From: Sophora flavescens
Taxonomy: Eukaryota; Streptophyta; Magnoliopsida; Fabales; Fabaceae
NCBI GenBank assembly: GCA_030762895.1
Contig: CM061063.1
Location: 215,800,103 to 215,864,102 of the forward strand
Direction of reading: 5' to 3'
Length of the DNA: 64,000 bases
A program made the position numbers and the translations under genes. Numbering within the stretch: position 1 is the stretch's first letter; the number at the start of each line of letters is the position of its first letter. Positions 46,815 to 58,612 of the stretch are shown piece by piece. Under the pieces are notes generated by a model. That model had not been told where the DNA came from. It searched no databases and was given only the letters and a program-made list of their open reading frames with translations.

Positions 46815-47419
46815 TTTTTTTAAAAAAAACTCTTCTTACTTTTCTATAATTCCTTTCCCCTGTTTCAGTAATCCGGATCAATACCAGTATAACATATTCT
46901 AAATATTCTCAACACAATCACTTTGGTACAACAAAAACACACTAAATTAAGATATACTGAATTTATTACGAACAATACATATGTTCAATTACATTCGGAT
47001 AACAAAGATAATTAGAAACCAAAAAGCTACATGATATATTATAGATTTCATATCAAAATATATATCAGTAAAAAATACTCTATAGCTAGTACATGATAAG
47101 TTTTTAAACTAACTACATACAAACTATGGTTGGTACACTTCAAGAAAGAAAGTTACCCAACGCCTCCTTATGTTATTGATGTCGGCATCAGATAATGGAG
47201 TCGGATTGTTGAATATCTGCAAGTTTAATTGGACAAAATATTATATCTTTTAAGTAATAAACTAACATAAAACATATAACGAATCTATAACTGTTACTTC
47301 TAATTGTAACCAATTAACATTGACCTCGTGCCATCTTTCAGTGATGCTGGAGTAGATAATTTCGACCATCCACTTCATCACATAGTATCCACATTCCCGT
47401 GATCCACGTTGTATACGGG

Positions 47420-48875
47420 ACTACTGATGAGTGTGATTTCACCTCATCTTTGTCTATCATTTTGCATACATTTTCATGTAGTCTAGGGACATTTAATTTG
47501 ATTTTTGGTTATTTTTACTTTGGAACGGGTAAGGCGGTTTTCGTGGTGTTGTTTTGCAGAAATCAAGGGTAAAATGCTCAGGATCAACCATGATGGAGTT
47601 TGGATGAAGATGGGGCTTGAAAAGTGAAGAAAATGAGCCAAACAGAGACCATCACAGCCTAGCCGTGATGTCCATCACGGCCATGATCGAGCAAAACTGA
47701 AAAAGGAAGAAAGATCAAGTCGAATCGGTCACGCCAGCCAGTGGTGACCATCACGTAGTGACCTTTCATCCCCACAAGTCAAAATCTATCACGGCCAGCC
47801 GTGATGCATATCACGGCCACGTTACAGGCAAGAACTTGAAGTCTCGCGACGCGAAAGTCCACTCGCCTCGCGAGAATCTGAAATCTATAGAAGTGCCAAA
47901 GCGTAAGCCGTCACGGCTTGACTGTGATGGCCATCACGGCCGTGACACTCATTACTTGGACCTGAAGCAACTGAATTGGATCAGAATTTGAGTTAGATTG
48001 GGATTCAAACTTCCCAAAACTATAAATAAGGACCCAGGCAGAGGCAGAAGAGGACACTTTTGGGCTGCTACTCCTAGGCTACAATTTAGGATCTCTCTCT
48101 TCTTCTCCTCCGCTCTTATCTAAGTTTATTTTCATGTTGTTGTTAACCAAGCTTGTCATCACCATGACAAGGCATGAGTAGTAGCTTAGTTTCTAGGGAT
48201 TGGGGCTATTCCCAAGTTTTGTTTATGATGTTAATTTGATGTAATATCTTTGTTAATTACGATTTTGTTTTAGATCTGATTTCTAGTGTTAGAATCACTT
48301 GTAAATTCGGTGGCCACTTGTTTGCGTGTCATAGACATTCTAAGAAGGAACCTAGTAGTGAACTTAGGTGTCGGATCTATAGAATCAGACTTAGGACTGA
48401 AATCACGAGAGTTAGAAGCCGTCCTTCGAGGATCAACGAATTGTCACAAAACGCAAAGGGTCCAATCTGAATTCGACTACCACGAGCGTAGGGGTTGGTT
48501 CAATTGGGCACGGCTATTGTAACCCGAGAGGGAGCTTAAGCTATTTGAGGATAAATTCGACTTCAAGGCAATTTCGATAGTTAACAAGGGTAATCGAGTT
48601 AGCAACGTAAACGATCTTGTTGGTAACCTAAATCCCTAGGAATCCATTTAGATCCAAATACCACAAATATATCTGTTTTATCTGATTTTTGTTTATCTCT
48701 TAATTCAAATATCAAAAACCAATTCAAAATCCCTTCCTTATAGTCCAGATTTATCATTTAAACAATTAGTTGCGATTTGAGATCACGGTCTCTGTGGGAT
48801 CGATATCTTTTATTACTTGGCGACAATCCGGTACACTTGCCGGAATCGCACGTGCGTTCGCACGATATCAACTAC
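47420..48875 (+). mobile_element. Solo LTR (47425-48870) with target duplication ACTAC
   Basis: It starts TGATGAGTGTG and ends CACGATATCA, flanked by ACTAC at 47420-47424 and 48871-48875. The empty site CGGGACTACGTACAAATG is present in units a and c. Length 1,446 bp. It is the same family as the LTR at 8251. No internal retroelement genes remain. Confidence 0.93.
47640..48028 (+). promoter_or_regulatory. LTR promoter: CATCACGGCC and CTCGCGAG palindromes before TATA
   Basis: Repeated (C/G)ATCACGGCC...GGCCGTGAT inverted pairs (for example 47670-47685, 47788-47805, 47928-47945) and two CTCGCGAG-type motifs (47844-47873) lead to TATAAATA at 48021-48028. Confidence 0.55.
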
Positions 48876-50941
48876 GTACAAATGAAACCCAATTAGAATA
48901 TGAGGATTTAAATAGAAATCAATAATTATACCCACTGCATTTGAAGTGTTTGAACTAATAAATATCTTACGTTAGGAATAATCCATCTAATAGCCCGACG
49001 CCTTTCACCATGCAACATGTGGTTTGCATTAATAGAACTATCATGACAAAATAAACATTAATTAAAGTATATCTAATAAATTTCAGATAATTAACACAAC
49101 TACATTAATGATTATAAATTATTTTAAAGCTTACGTTTCTATGATCATCTTGAGTTCATTCACCGGCTTATTTCCCATTGAGCAGAAGAAGACCACGACA
49201 TTCATCCGAGGGTACAAGATCAACTGTTGCCAATGCTTGCTGTATTTACGGAACAATTAGTGACTAAGTCATATATAGTTATAATTAAATAACGGGTACT
49301 TACTTATTGAGATAAGGCGCAAGGTAGAATTGATGATCGTCTCGGGCAAGTATATCACGTATGGTGGTGACCGGGTCTTCTGATGCTAGGAGAACATCAC
49401 CCTGAAAGAACATGGGGTCAATGAACCCATAAAGGGTGAGGTTACCCCGATCAACTAACATACGATGCAGATACCAAATATATTGAAAAAAAAATGTTAA
49501 TTATCATAGTATTTAAAATTTAATTACTTAACTTTTAAATAAAATGTATTTACGTGCACCATAACGATAAGTGTGCAGAACTAGCCATTTTTTTATCGAG
49601 TACAATCTCCATAACTTCCTTCTTTGGGATATAAAGTTCGTCACCTGGCCTAGCATCATGTTCCAACCTTATCAAAGCTGCGTCATTCTCCATGGCCACA
49701 ACCTGTATAGGCAGAAGTTTAAAAACATCACTAGGTGCCCCTTTGTCGATCCCCTAAACAACAAAGATATATATTAATAGTCACAGATAAGTTATTTCAT
49801 TCGTAATTAATTAAATGGTCAAATGAATACCTTGGCAGGAGCAAACATCTCTGGTCTTCCTGGATCCGACCTCTTAGGGAGAATATCATTTCCAACAAGC
49901 AAAAAATAATAAAAATAAAGCATTATCTTTAAACAATAATAAATAATTTCAACTATAAATATAGGAAAACATAACTAACTGAATACCTCAGATGCAACAA
50001 GAAACCTGACCAGTCTTCTTTGCCAGTGGATGAAGTTACCTGGGGCCTAACCCACTGTTTGAACCTCCCCAGTGGGCACAGGACTCGAGCATCAACATCT
50101 CGAATAATCTCAACAACGACCCTCACCTGATCATCCGGTAATAAACGATGGTGTAAGGTATTACCGGAGTTATTATGTACCCTCCCCAATGCCACTAAGC
50201 GGCGATCATGATGATCATCAACATACAGCTCACACCTATCAAGGTCATCATCATCATCATCACCATCATAATCATTTTTAGGCTGATGAGGAGGATCACA
50301 TGAGCCCTTAGTGCTCACATGGACAGAGGGTTGGACACCTGTCATAAGCTAGAACATAGAAGTCAATATTGCCAACTGCTGGGCAAACTGTTCGACCAAC
50401 TCCTGTCTAAGCTCAGCTACAATCTCCTGTTTTAGCCGTGCTCTATCTGCATCAACATCCACATGGCATTGGTGTGAAGATGAACCATGGTATTGGTGAA
50501 TGCCGACGCCCCATCCAACACCAATGGCACGACCCGGGTGGTTTGGTTTACTGATGGCAGCAGCTAAGATATCATCGCGTCCTCTAGGACAAAGGTTCCT
50601 TGGGTTACCTGCTTGCCCAAGGCATCCTATAACATATAAAATATTAGGGCACATTAGAATTCGGTAACAATGTTAAACTGATAATTACAATTCAAACTAT
50701 ACTTACAATCTTCTCAACTACTTGGCGGGCCTCCTCAGATGTATATTGTCCCGTATTTCTTTGCCGGTCCCTCTTCCATCTATGATAGCGTGGGGGTGGA
50801 GGTGGATCAACAACTTTTGGATGATTTTCAGCATTAGGATCCGCCTGAGTTGTTGCTTCCTGAAATGCTTTCTTTTCCTCTTCCACCATTATTTGATCAA
50901 GTTTTTTATATCCCCCACGAGACAGTACTTGTTTATTGATA

Positions 50942-51190
50942 CTTTTCACATCGATTTTAAAATCGTTGTCTAAAGTACACTTTTAACATCGGTTTTCTAA
51001 ATAACCGATGAGAGAAGTTCATTTTTCACATGGGTTATTACAAAACCGATGTGAAAAGTGAACTTTGCACATTGGTTATTTACTAAAACCGATGTAGAAA
51101 GTACACTTTCCACATCGGTTTTTAAATAACCCAATTGAAAAGTGAACTTTCCACATCGGTTTTTGTATAACCGATGTGAAAAGTCTCATT
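50942..51190. repeat. Unit boundary array f/g: expanded ACATCGGTT inverted repeats (249 bp)
   Basis: Similar to the long d/e boundary, with several CACATCGGTTTT/AAAACCGATGT alternations. Confidence 0.88.
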
Positions 51191-52913
51191 TAAAAAAAAA
51201 AACTCTTTACATTTCTATCACTCCTTTCCGCTGTTTCATTAATCCAGATCAATACATGTATAACATATTCTAAATATTCTCAACACAATCACTTTTGTAC
51301 AACAAAAACACACTAAATTAATATATACTGAATTTATTACGAACAATACATATGTTCAATTACATTCAGACAACAAAGATAATTAGAAACCAAAAAGCTA
51401 CATGATATATTATAGATTTCATACCAAATTATATATCAGTCAAAAGTACACTATAGCTAGTACATGATAAGTTTTTAAACTAACAACATACAAACTATGG
51501 TTGGTACACTTCAAGAAAGAAAGTTTCCCAACGCCTCCTTATGTTATTGATGTCGGCATCAGATAATGGAGTCGGATTGTTGAATATCTGCAAGTTTAAT
51601 TGGACAAAATATTATATCTTTTAAGTAATAAACTAACATAAAACATATAACAAATCTATAACTGTTATTTATAATTGTTACCAATTAACATTTACCTCGT
51701 GCCACCTTTCAGGGATCCTGGAGGAGATAATTTCGACCTTCCACTTCATCACATAGTATCCACATTCCCATGATCCATGTTGTATACGGGACGACGTACA
51801 AATGAAACCAAATTAGAATATGAGGAATTAAATAGAAATCAATAATTATACCCACTGCATTTGAAGCATTTGAACTAATAAATATCTTACGTTAGGAATA
51901 ATTCATCAAATAGTCTGACGCCTTTCACCACACAACATGTGGTTTGAATTAATAAAACTATTATGACAAAATAAACATTAATTAAAGTATATCTAATAGA
52001 TTTCAGATAATTAAAACAACTGCGTTACTGATTATAAGTTATTTTAATGCTTACGTTTCCATGATCATCTTCAGTTCATTCGCCGGATTATTTCCCATTG
52101 AGCAGAAGAAGACCACGACATTCATCCGAGGGTACAAGATCAATAGTTACCAATGCTTGCTGTATTTGCGGAACAATTAGTGACTAAGTCATATATAGTT
52201 ATAATTAAATAACTGGTACTTACTTGTTGACATAAGGTGCAAGGTAGAATTGATGATTGTCTTGGGCAAGTATATCTCGTATGGTGGTGACTGGGTCTTC
52301 TAATACTAGGAGAACATCACCCTGAACGAACATGGGGTCAATGAACCCATAAAGGGTGAGGTTACCCTGATCAACTAACATACGATGCAGATACCTAATA
52401 TATTGAAAAAACATGTTAATTATCATAGTATTTAAAATTTAATTACTTAACCTATACAAGAAATGTACTTACGTGCACCATAACGATAAGTGTGCAGAAC
52501 TTGCCATTTCTTTATCGAGTGCAATCTCCATAAGTCCCTTCTTTGGGATATACAGTTCGTCACCTGGCCTGGCATCATGTTCCAACCTTACCAAAGCTGC
52601 GTCATTCTCCATGGTTACAACCTGTATAGGCAGAAGTTTAAAAACATTACTAGGTGCCCCTTTGTCGATTCCCTAAACAACAAAGATATATATTAGTAAT
52701 CACAGATATGTTATTTCATTCGTAATTAATTAAATGGTCAAATGAATACCTTGGCAGGAGCAGACATCTCTGGTCTTCCTGGATCCGACCTTTTAGGCGT
52801 AATATCAATTCCAACATCCTAAAAAAATAAAAATAAAGCATTATCTTTAAACAATAATAAATAATTCTAAACTATAAATATTGAAAAACACAACTAACTG
52901 AATACCTCAGATG
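51191..52913 (-). pseudogene. Unit g: Ulp1/DUF8039 pseudogene, cut by gypsy B copy 2
   Basis: Stop at 51495-51497. The Cys-box exon is at ~51700-51790, the His-box exon at ~52060-52165, the exon with DQGNLTLYGFIDPMFVQGDVLL at 52225-52395, then the exon to ~52673 and the short exon ~52749-52818. The unit ends within the donor region of the DUF8039 exon, at CAGATGCAACA (52913-52918), where gypsy B LTR sequence starts. The TNP1-like exon is found beyond the element at 62248. The catalytic His and Cys boxes read cleanly in this part. Confidence 0.8.
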
Positions 52914-55900
52914 CAACATCAGTCAAGTCATCCATCTTCCATAAAATTCTTATATCCATCATACCCTCACTCCTACAACTAAAACTTGATACTGATAATG
53001 GCTATGGTTTCCCTATCATAGTTATGGTTATCGGTCAGTCATCCAAGCGACACGTCCCTATCCCAGTGCACATCCTTAGTCATTGTGAGGATGCTCATGC
53101 AAAGCAATGACATTATAGCTGCACATTAAACCCGGTGCACACCCCAGACCGCCGGTGCTCATGCAAAGCAATGATACTATAGCTACATGATGATCCCGGT
53201 GCACACCTTCACCATGGTAAGAACGCTCACACAAAGCGTGACACTACAGCTGCACGATGATCCCGGTGCACACCTCGTCCACTCCCAGAGGTGCTCATGC
53301 AAAGCAATGACACTCGTAGCTGCACAAGTTAAGTTTACCCTTTGGACGGACCCACAAGGACTTCGGGTCTTGTATATGTCCCACATACGGTAATAGAAAC
53401 AACACAACTTATGATCCTCGCAGACTCCTATGGTCATAACCTAGTGCCTTAACCTCTCATCAAGACCTCAACACATGCTCTATGTCATAACACCTCTTTA
53501 ACCTATTTCATGTAGGTTAGGTACCTCTAAAAATCATCATGATCCTCATGCCCAAAACAACTCATCTCTTAGACCACATATATATCTTCGCTTAATCCAC
53601 TAAGCATAAATTAAATACCACACAGATCATGCATAACATCAAGTCAATCAAAGATATTTCAAAACATCAACATAGCACTAAATCATTTCAATAAAGGTAA
53701 TAAAACTCAAATCAACCATCAAGAATATAAAGATCGACCTAATGTCAATAAACCTACAATCCCCGAATCGCCATTGGTTTTTCAGAAAAGGTTTCCAACG
53801 TGATTTTGGTCTTGTCGATTACTCGACTACTAGTAGGGTTTAGGTAGCCCTACATAATTATTATATAATCTACTACTTATCCATTCCGACGATAGGTTGA
53901 TTCTTTCCCCACCGGGTTATCACCGAACTCCCGAACTCGAAGCTCCTCGTCGTCACACCACGAACGTCCTCGTTTCCTCCGAGATGGAAGTCTAAGGTTA
54001 CAAAACATGAAATCATGAGTTAAAACTCAATCAAAGAACACTAGCCACAAGGTATAGGTTCGGTTCATACAATAAACTAGGATTAGGGGTTTCCAAAATT
54101 TATGCGACTCTTGGATTTATGATCCTTAAGTGCTAGAAGTTTCCAAAACACATGCAACTTAGGGATTTATGATCCTTAAGTGCTAGGAGTTTAAAACAAG
54201 ATTACTTTAAACAAAGTTGAACAAAAATCCCACCAAGTTACACTTGATGGAGATTCGGCCTTGACCAATAAGATAGGCTAGGAACATTTAAACTTTCCAA
54301 TCTCTTTGGTTTAGCATCCATTAATAGTAAGGAGCTCAAAACCATGATCACTTTGGAAAATGAAAAACGAAACACCCTAGGTCCATAACCTTTAAGATCC
54401 GGCCATCCTTGGGTTTTCATGATAGAAATCTTTAAATTTTCCAATCTCTTAGACCTTTTAGCATCCAGTAACTTATGGATCTCAAGTCTATGATCATCTT
54501 GGAAGCAACATAGGACTTTAAATAACAAAGCTCATAAGCACATAAAGTAAGAACAACATAAGCCTATAAGTAATTAAAGCATAATGACATAAGTAAATGA
54601 ATCATAAATGACATAAACATAAATGACATAAAAGTAAATGACATAATGTAAATGGCATAAATATAAATGACCTAAAATAAAAGACATGAATATAAAGAAC
54701 ATGGAAGTAAATGACATGAACAGAAACATAATGACATAAAAATAAATAAGCACAAGTAAGGAAAGCCATAAAGAAAGCACAATAAATAAATGAAGCAAGA
54801 ATAAAGTAAAGCATCACAATGTATTCGGGTTCTAAGTTCATGATCACACTTGGATAAGTTGAAACATAGTATCCTAGGCCACTAATACATAGTTTTGGCC
54901 ATCATGGGAAAACAAGCTATCAAAACCTTCCAAGATTTATGGATTCAATGATCAAGGAACACTTAAAAAAAAAAAAACTAACACATGATCATGTAAAAGA
55001 AGTTGAAACAAAACACTCCCTAGGCCATCTTGAGTAGATTCGGTCTCCTCAAGAAATAGAGGATGGTGATTTTTGATTTATACAACCTCTTAGTATGTTA
55101 AACTACAAGTAAATACAAGACCATAGAAATTGGTTTCAACTTAAAAGGAGTTTTCTACCATTTTTGAGAGATTTTTGAAGATAAAAGCTCATATATGACA
55201 TAAAGAAGAAACTTTAGAAAAAGATGAAGTTTTTAAAGAAAAGAATACATGAGAGTATTACCCTACGCAAGAGGAACAACTTTTGTGAAGAACACTTAGT
55301 GAAAAGAAGAAGAAAAACTAGAGCTTTGGAAGCTTGAAGTTAAGAAAAATATGAAAGCTTAAGAGTTTTAATGGAGTAGAAGTAAGGAAAGTGATGAAGT
55401 GAGGATTAAGAGTGGTATTTATAGAGGAAGGGGGGAGGGTACAAGGCCTAGAGGAGAGGGAGCAAGGCTTGGAGAGGAAGTTTTGGTTTAGGGCATTGTT
55501 TGGATCATTTAAGGAATGTTTAATGGGTTTTTGGAATAAAATAGATTATAATTTGAAAAAGTAATCATGATCACTTTAAAGTGTGTCATAAGAATTTAAT
55601 TAGGCATCCCATCAAGCCTTCTCTCATCCTTTAGGGTTCCTTTAAATGCTTAAATACATAACCAGGTTGCACATTCGATCGTATTTTCCGAAGGTTTCAC
55701 CCGAATAAAATATTTTATTTTATTTTATTTTTGAACGAAAAATTTCAAAATAACCAAAGTTGAAGGAAACACGATAAAAACATTTTCCGCCTCGCTCACG
55801 GGTCAAAATTAGGTTTTCTCTCAAGAAACTTATAACGCGCAAGGAAAACGCTGATCGATTTTCGCCTCAATTTTCAACCGAAAATTTTACTCGTGACTTC

Positions 55901-56027
55901 ATCTCGATAAGTTGGATTAGGAATATGATTTTATTTTATTAAACAAAATATTTTATACATTAATATTAAAATATAATTACTTAAATTAAAATTTAATAAA
56001 CATTATAATGAAAATCAAGTCATTACA
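52914..56027 (-). repeat. 3' LTR of gypsy B copy 2, outer end truncated
   Basis: It corresponds to 16526 onward of the copy 1 LTR. It carries the 64-68 bp repeats (53090-53320), the TAAATGACATAA array (54580-54770) and a TATAAATA (minus) at 55416-55423. Right edge ATTACA at 56027. Confidence 0.88.
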
Positions 56028-56069
56028 TTACTACCCCTCTTAAAAGATAATTCCGTCCTCCTAATTTAC

Positions 56070-58415
56070 ATACCTCGGAAAAGATGTGGATATTGTTGTT
56101 GCATATCCGCCTCATGTTCCCAAGTTGCATCTCCAGTAGTTTCATCCCATATGACCTTAACCAAAGGAATCTGCCTACCACGAAGCTCCTTAATCCGTCT
56201 CATCCGCGATCCTCACGGAGGTAAGGCCTCATGCTATAGGTTCTCTCGCAGTTGTATCGACTCAGACTCAATCACATGAGATGGATTAGGATAGTAATTT
56301 CTCAACTGAGAAACATGAAAGACGTCATGAATGTTGGAAGATTTGGTGACAAGGCAATTTGGTAAGCTACTGGACCAATTCGTCGAAGAATATGAAAAGG
56401 TCCCATGAAACGAGGAGTAAGTTTTCTAGATTTGATAGCTCTGCCAATTCCAGTTTTCCGAGTAACTCTCAAGAATACGTGATCACCTTCCTGGAATTCT
56501 AATGGTCTCCTCCTCTTGTCACTGTAGCTCCTTTGCCTATCCCGTGCTTCCTTCATCTTTTCCCTTATCTTCTTGACTTGTTCCGTAGTCTGTTGTACCA
56601 CATCCGGACCCAAAACTTGGTTCTCACCAGTCTCATACCAACATAATGGGGTCCTACACTTTCTGCCGTACAGAGCCTCATACGGTGCCATTCCTATACT
56701 ATTGTGGAAACTGTTGTTATAAGTAAATTCAATCAATGGCAAGAACTCATCCCAACTGCCAGTGTGTTCCAACACGCAAGCTCTCAATAGATCCTCCAAT
56801 GATTAAATTGTCCTCTCTGATTGCCCATCGGTTTGGGGTTGATAGGCAGAACTCATTCTCAATTTCGTTCCCAAGGCATGTTGCAATTGTTTCCAAAATT
56901 GAGAGGTAAATCTAGGATCTCGATCTGAGACAATGCTTGATGGCACACCATGCAATCTAACCACTTCGCTGATGTAAATCAAGTTAACTTTTCTAATTTA
57001 TCACCTTCTCTAATAGGTAAGAAGTGAGCACACTTCGTCAACCTATCAATGATAACCCAAATCGCATCATGCTTCTTAGGAGTTCATGGTAATCCGACCA
57101 CGAAATCCATAGCTATACTATCCCATTTCCATTCTGGGATATCTAAAGATTGTAATAATCTTGCTGGTTTCTGATGTTCAATCTTCACCTTTTGACACAC
57201 CAAGCAAGATAAAACATACTCTGCTACTTCCTTCTTCATTCTGGTCCACCAAAACATTTTCCTCAAATCTTGATACATCTTTGTGGATCCAGGATGAAAA
57301 CTCAAGTTACTCTGGTGTGCTTCTTCCAAAATCATCGTCCTAAGTTCTGCATCCTCTGGCACACATATCCTATCCTTAAACCTTAACACACCATCTGCTC
57401 CCCTAGTGAACTCAGAAACTTTACCCCCGTCTCTATCCCCTTACTAATCTCCCGAAGGTATAGATCCTGAACTTGCTTATCTTTAAGATCTTCCAAGAAA
57501 TCACTACTAATAGTGAACATACTTAAGCAAAATTTATATTTCCGTAATTCCATTCATAAGCTCAGATCTCTTAATTGTTCAAGCAATTCTAACTCCTTAA
57601 CCATCATTGCATGATACATGCAAGGACTTCCTACTTAAGGCATCCGCTACCACATTGGCCTTACCAGGGTGGTACAATAACTCAAAATCGTAATCTTTTA
57701 CGAACTCCATCCACCTCCGCTGTCTCATATTCAATTCCTTTTGATCGAATAGGTACTTCGTGCTCTTATGGTCACCGAAAACATTAAACCTTGTTCTATA
57801 CAAAAAGTGTCGCCGTATCTTTAATGCGTAACACTATTGCCGCTTAACTCCAAATCATGAGCCGGATAATTCCTCTCATGAATCCTCAACCGTCGGGAAG
57901 CATAAGCGACAACTCTTCCCTCTTGCATCGAACACAACCTAAACCTTGGTATGACGCATCACAAGATACATCAAACTGTCCTAGAGGGTCTGGTAAAATC
58001 AACACAGTGATGTAGTCAACCTTTCCTTCAACTTTTGAAAACTCGCTCACACTTGTCCGTCCATACAAAAGTTGTATCCTTTCTCGTTAATCTGCGTCAT
58101 GGACAACGCAATCTTAGAGAATCCTCTATGAACCTCCGATAATATCCAAGCAAGTCCTAAGAAACTCCATACTTCACTCACTAACTTAGGTCGCTCCCAT
58201 TTAAGAACCTGTCTCAACCTTAGCCGGATCTACGACTATTCCTTCTTTATTAATCACGTGCCCTAGGAATTGCACTTCTTCCAGCCAAAACTCACACTTG
58301 CAAAGTTTGGCATAAAGTTGCCTATCCTTTAAGACTCGCAATACCAAACTCAAATGTTCCTCATGCTCTTCCCACGCACCATGATTCTCGGTGAAAGAAA
58401 TCATCCGCTCCAATT
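56070..58415 (-). pseudogene. pol: pol fragment of gypsy B copy 2
   Basis: Same domains as copy 1: RT end (HEEHLSLVLRVLKDRQLYAKLCKCEFWLEEVQ), RNase H (FDVSCDASYQGLG, FGDHKSTKYLFDQKEL, LLYHPGKANVVADALS), integrase finger, integrase core and chromodomain-type end. The FLG of RT is retained (6-bp deletion in copy 1). Shared lesions: the stop after VGLP (~57091) and after the IN core (~56805). Private changes are mostly small indels at CTG/CAG sites between 57.8 and 58.4 kb, which break RNase H into several frames. An extra 1-bp loss occurs near 56337. Confidence 0.87.
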
Positions 58416-58612
58416 AGTATGACATATAATACTACATAAGCAAGTATATAAATACCATATGCCATACTAATATTAACTTTTGTATTAGGTTTGGACACTC
58501 TACCCCACTTCTAAACATAGTCTAAACTCGATGTGGATTCAACTAGACATGGCCAAGAACAACACCCTAACTCTTAGCAATCCGATCGTAATCAAACCGC
58601 TTCGATACCCAA

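Larger units (their letters stand above)
46815..50941 (-). pseudogene. Unit f: Ulp1/DUF8039 pseudogene with a solo LTR at the Cys-exon acceptor
   Basis: Stop at 47124-47126. The Cys-box exon ends at the insertion (47425), where the 5-bp duplication recreates GTAG|TCCC, so the exon itself is intact. The gene resumes at 48871, with the His-box exon ~49136-49240, the DRGNLTLYGFIDPMFFQ-type exon ~49305-49475, exon ~49555-49755, the DUF8039 exon (50345-49990, DLDRCELYVDDHHDRRLVALG), GRDDILAAAISKPNHPGRAIGVGWG, and the TNP1-like exon (KSINKQVLSRGGYKKLDQIMVEEEKKAF). TAG at 50349-50351. Its sequence is closest to unit a. Confidence 0.8.

Noticed and set aside
47752..48522. Two plus-strand ORFs of 77-78 codons in the solo LTR
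   Set aside because: They cross the palindrome array and TATA region, are not shared by the related LTR at 8251, and have no domain.
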